Positions 10,227 through 17,189 of a stretch of DNA of 64,000 nt are shown in pieces (within the stretch, counting starts at the first letter, position 1; each line of letters opens with the position of its first letter). Both the position numbers and the translations under genes were made by a program. The stretch comes from Microbacterium testaceum (lineage in GTDB: Bacteria; Actinomycetota; Actinomycetes; Actinomycetales; Microbacteriaceae). The notes beneath the pieces are model-generated. The model was not told where the DNA came from and made no database searches. It saw nothing but the letters and a program-made list of their open reading frames with translations. The stretch is from NCBI RefSeq assembly GCF_029761935.1, contig NZ_CP121699.1, forward strand, positions 1,178,001 to 1,242,000, read 5' to 3'.

Positions 10227-10481
10227 TCAGACGAGGTCGTCGTTCGAGGAGCGCGTGGTGGATCGGGTCACCTGGGCGCCCCCTGCTGCTTCGGTGCGGG
10301 TGACGGTATCGGTTTGCCGACGGCGCATCAACAGCACCACCCCGATGAGGAAGACGACAACGCCCGCCCCCATCATGATGTAGCCGATCGTGGTGAGGTC
10401 GACGAACTCGTTCGGGAGATTGACCGCGAAGGCGAGGACGGCGCCGATGACGAACAGCGCGATACCGGCTCCGATGCTCAT
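10227..10481 (-). CDS. DUF6458-type small membrane protein
   Basis: The 84-residue protein has two membrane helices (about 3-25 and 32-52) joined by the short loop NLPNEFVDLTTIG, then LMRRRQT and a Thr/Arg-rich tail. This layout matches the DUF6458 family of small actinobacterial membrane proteins of unknown function. The ATG at 10481 was selected because of the upstream AAAGGGG site; longer in-frame extensions upstream have no support. A divergent DUF2188 gene starts 110 bp away. Confidence 0.8.
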   Translation of the reverse strand: MSIGAGIALFVIGAVLAFAVNLPNEFVDLTTIGYIMMGAGVVVFLIGVVLLMRRRQTDTVTRTEAAGGAQVTRSTTRSSNDDLV

Positions 10482-10590
10482 GACAGACCCCTTTCGAAGG
10501 TGATCCCACCTTCTCAGCACCCCGCGATACCCCGATTGGTCTTGACAACGCCTGTCAAGACGGGGGCGCCGAAGCCCGAAGAGGTGTCCC

Positions 10591-10797
10591 ATGGATGCCA
10601 TGAGCCAGAATGACGTGACCACCCGATCGAACCGCGGCCAGTGGGAGAACGCGGTCGAGGGCCGACCCGAACTGTCGGCGAGCTTCTCGAGCCGCGAGGA
10701 GGCGATCGACCAGGGCCGCGCCGTCGCCGACGAACTCGGTTCGCAGCACATCGTCGAAGACGCGGAGCCCACCGGCGCCGTCACCGACGAGGACTGA
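10591..10797 (+). CDS. DUF2188-type small protein
   Basis: A 68-residue cytoplasmic protein with the W-x-x-x-x-E-G, then S-F-x-S-x-E-E-A-x-x-x-G-R-x-x-A pattern of DUF2188 and an acidic tail (DAEPTGAVTDED). Function is unknown. The ATG at 10591 has GAGG 8 nt upstream; an ATG three codons later is an alternative. It ends just before a strong bidirectional hairpin that also closes the tRNA gene from the other side. Confidence 0.75.
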   Translation: MDAMSQNDVTTRSNRGQWENAVEGRPELSASFSSREEAIDQGRAVADELGSQHIVEDAEPTGAVTDED

Positions 10798-10825
10798 ACT
10801 CCGGAGCCGTCCTGCGCAGACGAAA

Positions 10826-10850
10826 GGCCGCGATCGAGATGATCGCGGCC
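10826..10850. terminator. Bidirectional intrinsic terminator
   Basis: A perfect 10-bp stem GGCCGCGATC / GATCGCGGCC with a 5-nt GAGAT loop, preceded by AAA and followed by TTCTT. It can end the DUF2188 transcript on the plus strand and the tRNA-Arg transcript on the minus strand. Confidence 0.85.
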
Positions 10851-10859
10851 TTCTTCGTG

Positions 10860-10932
10860 TGCCCCCGACTGGAATCGAACCAGCGACCTTTGGTACCGGA
10901 AACCAACGCTCTATCCCCTGAGCTACGGAGGC
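10860..10932 (-). tRNA. tRNA-Arg (anticodon CCG)
   Basis: The minus strand folds as a cloverleaf: acceptor stem GCCTCCG with CGGGGGC (one G-T pair), a D-arm containing GCTC and GAGC, anticodon stem TTGGT / ACCAA with loop TTCCGGT (anticodon CCG, reading the CGG Arg codon), and a T-arm with loop TTCGATT. Discriminator base is A and CCA is not encoded. A TAATCT -10-like box lies about 10 bp upstream. Confidence 0.96.
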
Positions 10933-11023
10933 GGACCGGTCAAGATTAGCACCGCGGCGGGCGCTCCCCCGACCCGCGGGGCGAGCGCCGACGGTCACCG
11001 GCGTCCGCCCCGCGGCATCCGGA

Positions 11024-11197
11024 TCACTCGTCGCCGATGACTCCGATGCCCGTCGCCTGGTGGTCGGCGTTCGGGTCGTCCTTCGAGGGGGCCTTCGCCT
11101 CCTCGTCGACGTCGTTCTCTTGGCTCGGCTTGACCGTGGGGTCGTCGCCGAGGTCGGCGGCGTCGTCGGCCGGGGCGGAGTTCTGCGGGTCGCTCAT
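11024..11197 (-). CDS. Small acidic hypothetical protein
   Basis: A 57-residue ORF with GAAGGGA ribosome site upstream of the ATG at 11197. The product is acidic and disordered-looking (DDAADLGDDPTVKPSQ, then DVDEEAKAPS) and ends in HQATGIGVIGDE. No domain is recognised. Similar short acidic proteins occur at 15957 and 21415, which suggests a recurrent class in this organism. Confidence 0.65.
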   Translation of the reverse strand: MSDPQNSAPADDAADLGDDPTVKPSQENDVDEEAKAPSKDDPNADHQATGIGVIGDE

Positions 11198-11279
11198 GGG
11201 ATTCCCTTCGTCGCGTACCCGCCCAGCCTGGCAAGAGCGCGAGCGGGGAGCACCGGCTTGACCGGAGCGGCCGTCGGGC

Positions 11280-11729
11280 CTAGCGACCGAACAGACCCCG
11301 CACGCGTCGCCCGACGGACTGGGTCAGCAGCACCTGCCGTCCGTTCACGTCGACCGTGAGCACGGACCCGCCGAGACCACCGGCCCGCACGGGCGTCGCC
11401 TCACCGCGGACGTACGCCTCGGCGACGTCGACGTGCACCGCGAGGAGTTGAGCGCTCTGGTCCTTCGAGGTGTTGGCATCCACGATCTGCAGGCGGTGTC
11501 CCGTGTCGGTCTCGACCGAGAACCAGCGGGATCCGGGCGTCGACACGACGGCCCAGCGTCCCCCGCGCGAGAAGCGCGCCCAGGCCGCACCGTTGCGCAG
11601 CTCGGTCGTGACGTCGAGGTCGGCCTGCGCGATGACGAGCACCTCGAGCATCGCCAGCGCCTCCGCCGCGGTGACGTAGTCGCCGCGGTCGGCACTCAGC
11701 CCGCCCCACTCGAACTTGCGCTCGCCCAT
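11280..11729 (-). CDS. Hypothetical protein
   Basis: The 149-residue product has no membrane segment. It contains mixed alpha/beta segments (GDYVTAAEALAMLEVLVIAQ, then RWAVVSTPGSRWFSVETDTGH) and a basic C-terminus GRRVRGLFGR. No family is recognised. The ATG at 11729 has a weak GGCGAG site. It stands alone between small hypothetical genes. Confidence 0.65.
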   Translation of the reverse strand: MGERKFEWGGLSADRGDYVTAAEALAMLEVLVIAQADLDVTTELRNGAAWARFSRGGRWAVVSTPGSRWFSVETDTGHRLQIVDANTSKDQSAQLLAVHVDVAEAYVRGEATPVRAGGLGGSVLTVDVNGRQVLLTQSVGRRVRGLFGR

Positions 11730-11831
11730 CTCGCCGCCTTCGCCCTTTTCCTGCCCCCGAGCGTAACCCCGGGGACGACAGCGGGGGCCGGCGTCCCCGC
11801 GAACCGACGACGCGAGACGCCCGCGCCGCTC

Positions 11832-12137
11832 TCAGTCGGGTCTGAGCCGATCGTCGGGGTGGAGGCTCCGCAGCGGGACCGAGCCGTCGACGATCGCCTG
11901 GATCGCCCCCGTGCTGACCTCGAGCTCCGCAGAGATCCGGTCGAGATCGGCACCCGACGACACGGCGGAACGCAGGGCGGTCACGGCCGCATCCGAGGTC
12001 TCGTCGACGTCGTCGGCCGAGCTCTCGACGAACGCGGCGAGACGAGCCTGAGCGAGACGGATGCACGCGCTCTGCCGTTCTCTGCCGTCGGAGGGGTCGG
12101 GACGGTGGTCGATGGTCCGGGCACGATCGGGCGACAT
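11832..12137 (-). CDS. Hypothetical small helical protein, possible HTH
   Basis: The 101-residue product begins at ATG 12137, with GGAG upstream; longer upstream reading is Arg/Pro-rich and unlikely. The middle is helical and the C-terminal segment (GADLDRISAELEVSTGAIQAIVDG) has the spacing of a helix-turn-helix unit, so a DNA-binding role is possible. No family is recognised. Confidence 0.6.
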   Translation of the reverse strand: MSPDRARTIDHRPDPSDGRERQSACIRLAQARLAAFVESSADDVDETSDAAVTALRSAVSSGADLDRISAELEVSTGAIQAIVDGSVPLRSLHPDDRLRPD

Positions 12138-12254
12138 GGAACTCCACTCCGGGGGAAGTGTCCGCCCGCGGGGCTTCGCGAGCTCTTCTCCATCGTGCCG
12201 AACCGCCTCGTCTCCCGCATCCCCCGAGCGATGTATCCCACCCCGGCCGAACGG

Positions 12255-12292
12255 CGGATGCCATGGCCGCGGTGCGGCAGCCATGGCATCCG
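12255..12292. terminator. Hairpin after rtcB built from inverted GGATGCC copies
   Basis: A 13-bp perfect stem starts 3 bp past the rtcB stop; its arms contain GGATGCCATGGC and GCCATGGCATCC around a 12-nt loop. No U-run follows on the minus strand, so it may stabilise the 3' end or work with Rho. The arms are an inverted pair of the window-wide heptamer GGATGCC. Confidence 0.65.
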
Positions 12293-12294
12293 TC

Positions 12295-13464
12295 TCAATC
12301 GCCCTTCACGTTGACGATCTGGCGCAGCGTGTGCCGGACCGTGACGAGGTCGGCGGCATCGGCCATGACCCGGTCGATCGGCTTGTACGCCTGCGGGATC
12401 TCGTCGATGAACGCGTCGGTGTCCCGGTACTCGATCCCCGCCATGGCTTCCCGCAACTGCTCGTGCGTGAAGGTCTTCCGGGCGGCCGATCGCGAGTGCT
12501 CCCGCCCCGCGCCGTGCGGCGAGGAGTTCAACGCGACGGGGTTGCCGCGCCCCTCGACGACGTACGAGGCGGTGCCCATCGACCCGGGGACGAGCCCGGG
12601 GCGACCGGCGTCGGCCATGATCGCGCCCTTGCGCGACACCCACACTCTCTTGCCGAAGTGCATCTCGGACTCGGTGAAGTTGTGGTGGCAGTTGATCCGC
12701 TCCCGCTCGTCGACGGGGGTGTCGAGGAAGCGACCGAGCTGGTTCGCGACGCGGTCCATCATCTCTTCGCGGTTGAGCAGGGCGAAGTGCTGCGCCCACC
12801 GGAGCTCGCGGATGTACGCCGCGAACTCCGGCGTGCCCTCGACGAGGTAGGCGAGGTCGGGATGCGGAAGCTCGATCCACCACTGCTTCGCCAGGCGCTG
12901 CGCGACACCGATGTGGTGCTTCGCGATGCGGTTGCCGATCCCCCGCGACCCGGAGTGCAGGAACATCCACACGTCGTCGATCTCGTCGAGCGAGATCTCG
13001 ATGAAGTGGTTGCCGCTCCCCAGCGACCCGAGCTGATGCCGCCAGTGGCTCGCGTACGAAGCCGGGTCGAACCCGGCCGTCTCGGCCAGGGCCTCGAGCT
13101 CGGCGATGCGCGGCTCGGCGGTGGCGACGATCTTACGGTTGTCGCGGCCGGCCGACAGCGGGATGGCGCGCTCGATCTGCTGCCGCAGCTCGGACAGGTC
13201 GCGCCCGTCGAGGTCGGCGGCCGTGAACTGCGTCTTGACGGCGATCATGCCGCAGCCGATGTCGACGCCGACGGCTGCGGGCATGATCGCCCCGAGCGTC
13301 GGGATCACCGATCCGACCGTCGCGCCGAGCCCCAGGTGGGCGTCGGGCATGAGGGCGAGGTGGGGGAAGATGAACGGCATCCGCGACGAGGTGCGTGCCT
13401 GCTCGATGGTCTTGTCATCGATCAGGCTCGCCCACGACACGAGTCGTTCGGTGAGCTTCTGCAT
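12295..13464 (-). CDS. rtcB: RtcB-family RNA-splicing/repair ligase
   Basis: The 389-residue protein joins 2',3'-cyclic phosphate (or 3'-phosphate) and 5'-OH RNA ends using GTP and Mn2+ in this family. Metal and nucleotide motifs are visible: LMPDAHLGLG, VGVDIGCGM with the metal-binding Asp and Cys, GSGNHFIE, CHHNF, and SSPHGAGREHSR with the His that is guanylylated. The ATG at 13464 has AAAGGA upstream. It is preceded by a 29-codon ORF and two hairpins. No RtcA, archease or RtcR is nearby. Confidence 0.93.
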   Translation of the reverse strand: MQKLTERLVSWASLIDDKTIEQARTSSRMPFIFPHLALMPDAHLGLGATVGSVIPTLGAIMPAAVGVDIGCGMIAVKTQFTAADLDGRDLSELRQQIERAIPLSAGRDNRKIVATAEPRIAELEALAETAGFDPASYASHWRHQLGSLGSGNHFIEISLDEIDDVWMFLHSGSRGIGNRIAKHHIGVAQRLAKQWWIELPHPDLAYLVEGTPEFAAYIRELRWAQHFALLNREEMMDRVANQLGRFLDTPVDERERINCHHNFTESEMHFGKRVWVSRKGAIMADAGRPGLVPGSMGTASYVVEGRGNPVALNSSPHGAGREHSRSAARKTFTHEQLREAMAGIEYRDTDAFIDEIPQAYKPIDRVMADAADLVTVRHTLRQIVNVKGD

Positions 13465-13497
13465 GGGTCCTTTCCTTCGTGTGGTGCGCTGACGCGC

Positions 13498-13529
13498 GGG
13501 GAGTCGAGCCTCGGGTCGAGGCACTCCCC
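13498..13529 (-). promoter_or_regulatory. Hairpin 2 in the rtcB leader
   Basis: A 7-bp outer stem (GGGGAGT / ACTCCCC) and a 5-bp inner stem (CCTCG / CGAGG) with a 3-nt loop, ending 33 nt before the rtcB start. It could be an RNA control element acting with the upstream hairpin. No known riboswitch is recognised. Confidence 0.5.
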
Positions 13530-13546
13530 CACCGATGGAAAGGGAA

Positions 13547-13573
13547 ACGCCCCGACCTGACGGTGCGGGGCGT
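13547..13573 (-). terminator. Attenuator-like hairpin between leader ORF and rtcB
   Basis: An 8-bp GC-rich stem (ACGCCCCG / CGGGGCGT) with an 11-nt loop, followed on the minus strand by the U-rich stretch TTTCCCTTTCC. It starts 14 nt after the stop of a 29-codon ORF and lies upstream of rtcB, the arrangement expected for transcription attenuation. The weak U-run leaves this uncertain. Confidence 0.5.
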
Positions 13574-13587
13574 GAGAAGACGGGTGT

Positions 13588-13677
13588 CTAGACGACCGGC
13601 GCCGGAGGGTACGACGAGGGGAGGAACGGCAGGTAATGCTCCTGCTGCTCCGAACGCAGATCGCGCATGGCGGTCAT
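13588..13677 (-). CDS. Putative 29-residue leader peptide upstream of rtcB
   Basis: The ORF starts at ATG 13677 with a GAGGAAAGA ribosome site about 8 nt upstream, better than that of many full genes here. The peptide has a charged N-terminal half (MRDLRSEQQEH) and a Pro/aromatic C-terminal half (YLPFLPSSYPPAPVV) that could slow ribosomes. The stop is followed by an attenuator-like hairpin and then rtcB. Whether it acts as a regulator or as a functional micropeptide cannot be told. Confidence 0.5.
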   Translation of the reverse strand: MTAMRDLRSEQQEHYLPFLPSSYPPAPVV

Positions 13678-13803
13678 GGTCTCGTCTTTCCTCGGCTCAC
13701 CGCGCCGGTCGGCACGGACTTGAGAACATAACGGATGCCACGACTCGGCGACAAGACCCGTGCCGATATTCACCGTCGAGGGGCGACCCCTCACCCGTCC
13801 CGG

Positions 13804-14157
13804 CTAAGCCTCGGTGGGCTGATCGAAGTCGTAGTCCAGGGGCTCATCGTCGTCGCTCGCATCGGACTCCACGGCCCGGAGGTGCGGACGAGGGAAGAGA
13901 CGGTGATCCTTGAGCTCGGCGGCGGCGTGCGAGAAGTCGGGCTCCTCGTCGTGCCACTCCACCGGAGCCGAGAGCACGTCGTTGCCGACGCCGATGACGA
14001 GCTCTGCCTGGGCGACCTTCCTGTCGTCGGTGACGATGGGGATGCTGACGGCCTCGGCCTGACCCTCCTTGGCCACCGCCGCGGTCAACTCGATCAACGA
14101 CGCCGCGACGTCGTCGGTGGTGATCACTGTCTCGCCGGCATAGGTCACACATCGCAT
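13804..14157 (-). CDS. Hypothetical protein
   Basis: The 117-residue product starts MRCVTYAGETVITTDDVA at ATG 14157. It has an alpha/beta N-terminal half and an acidic C-terminal tail (SDASDDDEPLDYDFD). The N-terminal part, with VSIPIVTDDRKVAQAELVIGVGND, looks like a compact folded domain. No family is recognised. Confidence 0.65.
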   Translation of the reverse strand: MRCVTYAGETVITTDDVAASLIELTAAVAKEGQAEAVSIPIVTDDRKVAQAELVIGVGNDVLSAPVEWHDEEPDFSHAAAELKDHRLFPRPHLRAVESDASDDDEPLDYDFDQPTEA

Positions 14158-14226
14158 GAGCCCACCCTGGCGGGGTGCGCGCAAGGACAGGGGCGGCTTG
14201 CCCCTCACGCGGACGTGGGGTACGGG

Positions 14227-14406
14227 TCAGTCGCGACGCTGCCGCGAACGGAACATGGCCTCGTCGAGCTCGAACCATACCGCGCGGACGGTGTCGAACT
14301 CGCCGAAGGGTTCGGGTTGCGGGTCGCTGAGCGACAGGCGGTAGCCGCGAGGCAGATCGTCCACGTGCTGTCCGTCGCGCGGGCCGCCGACGAGCACGTA
14401 GATCAC
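14227..14406 (-). CDS. 59-residue protein coupled to MarR regulator
   Basis: GTG start at 14406 overlaps the MarR stop as GTGA, so translation is probably coupled. The product begins IYVLVGGPRDGQHVDDLPRG and continues with a beta-rich stretch ending in a basic tail (FRSRQRRD). No domain is recognised. Coupling suggests a function with, or control by, the MarR protein. Confidence 0.6.
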   Translation of the reverse strand: MIYVLVGGPRDGQHVDDLPRGYRLSLSDPQPEPFGEFDTVRAVWFELDEAMFRSRQRRD

Positions 14407-14957
14407 GGGGAATCGACCGCCGGGGTCTCGAGGGCGACGCCGTCGACGGCGTCGCTCATGCGGCGGAGGAACGCCACGACCGCGGCCGACTCGTCGGGCG
14501 TCATGTCGATCACGGCCGCGAGCATGCGATCGTGCATGTTGCCGAGGGTCCGGCGCACCTCGGCGTGCGCGCGAGGGGTGGCCTGGATGAAGATGCTGCG
14601 GCGGTCGCCCGGGTTCGCGGCACGGGTGATGTGGCCCGAACGCTCCAGGCGGTCGAGGATGGCCGTCGTCGACGCGGTCGACAGCCCGAGATAGCGGGTG
14701 AGCTCCCCCGGTCGCACCTGTCGCTCGGCATCGCGCAACAGGTAGCGCAGGACGAGCAGCTCGTTCTCGCCCATCGACATGGAGTCGCGCGTACGGCGTC
14801 GCATAGCGACCTCGGCGGCGCGATAGACACGGAGGGCTTCGAGCACCGCTTTGCTGCGCTGACGGCGGTCGGCGGGCTCGTCGCCGTACCAGTAGCTCAC
14901 CTCATCCACGGGCTCGGGGGGTGCGGGCCGGTGGGACGCAGTATCGACGTCTGTCAT
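14403..14957 (-). CDS. MarR-family transcriptional regulator
   Basis: The 184-residue protein has a winged-helix domain: MGENELLVLRYLL, then PGELTRYLGLSTASTTAILDRLERSGHI (recognition helix) and the wing NPGDRRSIFIQAT. A variable 45-residue N-terminus precedes it. The ATG at 14957 has GGAGGA upstream. The gene diverges from the gene at 15073 across an AT-rich gap with palindromic sequence, consistent with autoregulation and control of the divergent operon. The ligand is unknown. Confidence 0.9.
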   Translation of the reverse strand: MTDVDTASHRPAPPEPVDEVSYWYGDEPADRRQRSKAVLEALRVYRAAEVAMRRRTRDSMSMGENELLVLRYLLRDAERQVRPGELTRYLGLSTASTTAILDRLERSGHITRAANPGDRRSIFIQATPRAHAEVRRTLGNMHDRMLAAVIDMTPDESAAVVAFLRRMSDAVDGVALETPAVDSP

Positions 14958-15000
14958 GACACACTCCTCCCGCTCTTCCCCGCGACTATACATCTGAAAT

Positions 15001-15036
15001 AATAGTTAGACAAACTAGTTACTAACCGATTATGTT
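15001..15036. promoter_or_regulatory. Divergent promoter/operator region
   Basis: The AT-rich gap holds GTTAG (15005-15009) facing CTAAC (15022-15026) around the palindrome AACTAGTT (15013-15020). On the plus strand TAGACA (15007-15012) and TATGTT (15031-15036) are 18 bp apart, a plausible -35/-10 pair for the 15073 gene. The palindromes overlap it, as expected of a MarR operator; this is inferred. Confidence 0.5.
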
Positions 15037-15072
15037 CTACGTACAGCTAATCGCTTCCGAAGGGAGTACCCC

Positions 15073-15453
15073 ATGGGCCACCTGTACTACGGCACGTCGA
15101 CCGAGTCGATCCGCATCCCCGATCGCCTGCTGTCGCACCTCAAGGTCGTCACGACCACGAAGCTTCGCCGCAGCGAGAGCTTCACCCTCAGCTGGACCCA
15201 CGTCGACGGCACTCCCGGACGGTCGACCCTCTGGCTGCAGCCCGCGATTCCCCTGCGCTTCGTCTTCGACTCGGCGGAGCCCGAGACGCTGAACGCGACC
15301 GTCCTGAAGAACATGGCCGACATGGCCAACTCCTCCGCTGGACTCGTCGTCGACCTGAACGTCGAGATCCCCACGAGCGACACTGCCCACCGCCCCCAGC
15401 CGGCACGCGCAGCCGCCCCCGTCCGTCGCCGCACCCTCTCGGCAGCGGCCTGA
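15073..15453 (+). CDS. Small DUF7882-like protein of Microbacteriaceae
   Basis: The 126-residue product starts MGHLYYGTSTESIRIPDRLL and contains TKLRRSESFTLSWTH, GRSTLWLQPAIPLRFVFD and a helical C-terminal segment before a basic tail. This pattern matches small proteins abundant in Microbacteriaceae that databases often mislabel as ATP-dependent DNA ligase; no ligase motif is present. The ATG has AAGGGAG upstream. It leads a short operon of hypothetical genes and is divergent from the MarR gene. Confidence 0.75.
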   Translation: MGHLYYGTSTESIRIPDRLLSHLKVVTTTKLRRSESFTLSWTHVDGTPGRSTLWLQPAIPLRFVFDSAEPETLNATVLKNMADMANSSAGLVVDLNVEIPTSDTAHRPQPARAAAPVRRRTLSAAA

Positions 15454-15454
15454 C

Positions 15455-15787
15455 ATGGACACGGCAACTCCCACCGCGCTGGCGAGCGCGCGCATCCTCT
15501 GGGCCAAGGTCGACACCGGCTTCTGGGTCGCCCACCGCGGCGGCGAGTACTTCGGCTGCGTCGACCAGGTCGCCGGAGGATTCGTCTCGCGCGACGCCCA
15601 CGGCGTCCCGGTCGGCCGCTACGACTCCCTCGACGCCGCGAAGGCATCGCTGCGGTCCACCACGCACCCCGCGAACGTCTCGCGCCGCCGCCGCCTCGAG
15701 CGGGCGACCGTGCTCACCGCGACCGGCGTCGGCGGCACCGCGCTGGCCCTCGCCCTGACCGCCGGCGCCCTGGCGCCGTACCTGTGA
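15455..15787 (+). CDS. Hypothetical protein with C-terminal membrane segment
   Basis: The 110-residue product starts one base after the preceding stop. Residues 10-65 form a small folded region (ILWAKVDTGFWVAHRGGEYFG), then an Arg-rich stretch SRRRRLER and one C-terminal hydrophobic helix. No family is recognised. It probably belongs to the MarR-divergent operon. Confidence 0.65.
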   Translation: MDTATPTALASARILWAKVDTGFWVAHRGGEYFGCVDQVAGGFVSRDAHGVPVGRYDSLDAAKASLRSTTHPANVSRRRRLERATVLTATGVGGTALALALTAGALAPYL

Positions 15788-15885
15788 TCGCCGTGAACGA
15801 GATCGATCTTCGCGACGAGGCCGACGACTTCGAGGATGCCGCCAACGCGGACTTCGCGGAACGATTCGGAACCGCTCCGCTCTGA
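15784..15885 (+). CDS. 33-residue acidic micro-ORF
   Basis: GTG at 15784 overlaps the previous stop as GTGA and opens a 33-codon ORF with an acidic product (EIDLRDEADDFEDAANADFAE). Coupling and codon use make it plausible, but there is no ribosome site of its own and no known family. Confidence 0.4.
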   Translation: MIAVNEIDLRDEADDFEDAANADFAERFGTAPL

Positions 15886-15956
15886 CCCGTCGACCCCCTG
15901 GACACGTCTCGCCGTTCGTGCGAGCGTCACCCCGTACGACGACGCAGAGGACAATC

Positions 15957-16106
15957 ATGACGAATCACGACGGACGCGCGGACGACGCCCCCGACCAGAA
16001 CTCGAACGGGGCCGGGAGCGAATCGCCCGACGAAGGCGCCGCGGCCCAGCAGGACGCGGATGACGCGGCCACGACCGATGATTCCCCCACCGGCGACATC
16101 GGCTGA
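15957..16106 (+). CDS. Small acidic low-complexity protein
   Basis: A 49-residue ORF with AGAGGA upstream of the ATG. The product is Asp/Ala/Ser/Gln-rich and probably disordered. No function is recognised. It is close in style to the products at 11024 and 21415. Confidence 0.55.
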   Translation: MTNHDGRADDAPDQNSNGAGSESPDEGAAAQQDADDAATTDDSPTGDIG

Positions 16107-16109
16107 GGA

Positions 16110-17180
16110 TCAGAACGCGTAGCGCACTCGGCAGTACGGAAGCTTCCGGGCGATCAGGTCGGTCAGGGCCGCCACGGCCTGGGCCTTCAACGGATGCCGG
16201 TACCGCACGTTCACCGCTCCGTTCTGGGACGTCTTCTCTTCTTGGAGCGAGGGCGTCCACAGCAGTTCTTCGCCCCTCGGGTGCCATCCGAGATTCACCT
16301 CGTGCAGCCCCTCGTTGTGGGTCAGGAAGATCACCTCGCAGGCCAGTTGCGCCTTCGCGCGCGCGTGGAGAACGGCGTCGAGCTGATCGAACAGCTCCGA
16401 CCAGTCGGCGAGCCACGTCGGTGTCAGGATCACGGGCGAGAAGTTGACGTGCACCTCGAATCCCGCGTCGACGAAATCGTTGATCGCCGCGATCCGCTCC
16501 CCCATGGGTGACGTCCGCAGGTCGGTGACCTTCGCCGTGGCCGCCGGCATGAGCGAGAACCGGATGCGCGTCCTTCCCGCCGGATCCCAGTCCAGAAGGT
16601 CGCGGTTGACGAACTTCGTCGCGAACGACGCCTTGGCGGTCGGCGTCATCCGGAACAGGTCGCAGACGTCGCGGACGTTCTCACTGATCAGCGCGTCGAC
16701 CGAGCAGTCGCCGTTCTCGCCGATGTCGTAGACCCACGCGTCCGCATCGCACTGATTCGGCTCGGTCTTCGGACCGCGGGCGGCGACGTGTCGCGCCAGG
16801 TGCCTGGTGATCTGGTCGATGTTCGCGAAGACCGTGATCGGATTGCTGTACCCCTTGCGCCGCGGAACGTAGCAGTAGCTGCACGCCATCGCGCAACCGT
16901 TCGAGAGCGAGGGGGCGATGAAGTCGGCGGAGCGTCCGTTGACCCTGGTCGTCACGCTCTTCTTGACGCCGAGCACGAGGGCCTCGGTCTTGATGCGCAC
17001 CCACCGCGCGACGTTGCTCTCGTCGCCGTGGACCTCGGGGATCTGCCAGTGCGAGGCGACCGGCACGATATCGGCCTCGGGCCAGCGCGCGACGATCTCT
17101 CGGCCGCGCTCGAGTTCGAGAGCGGCGTCCTCCGCGTAGATGCGGGTGACGCGCAGCAGATTCTCTCGCTCGACGGCCAT
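16110..17180 (-). CDS. Spore photoproduct lyase-family radical SAM protein
   Basis: The 356-residue protein has the radical SAM cluster motif CAMACSYC with Cys96, Cys100 and Cys103, followed by YVPRRKGYSNPITVF and an SPL-like core (RIRFSLMP, VHVNFSPVI). SPL repairs a UV-induced thymine dimer in endospores; this bacterium is not expected to form spores, so the substrate may be different DNA damage or something else. The neighbouring Nei glycosylase fits a DNA-repair theme. The exact subfamily is uncertain. Confidence 0.8.
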   Translation of the reverse strand: MAVERENLLRVTRIYAEDAALELERGREIVARWPEADIVPVASHWQIPEVHGDESNVARWVRIKTEALVLGVKKSVTTRVNGRSADFIAPSLSNGCAMACSYCYVPRRKGYSNPITVFANIDQITRHLARHVAARGPKTEPNQCDADAWVYDIGENGDCSVDALISENVRDVCDLFRMTPTAKASFATKFVNRDLLDWDPAGRTRIRFSLMPAATAKVTDLRTSPMGERIAAINDFVDAGFEVHVNFSPVILTPTWLADWSELFDQLDAVLHARAKAQLACEVIFLTHNEGLHEVNLGWHPRGEELLWTPSLQEEKTSQNGAVNVRYRHPLKAQAVAALTDLIARKLPYCRVRYAF

Positions 17181-17189
17181 GCTTCGTTT

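Noticed and set aside
15073..15453. ATP-dependent DNA ligase
   Set aside because: Common database label for this small family, but the 126-residue protein has no KxDG or other ligase motif.
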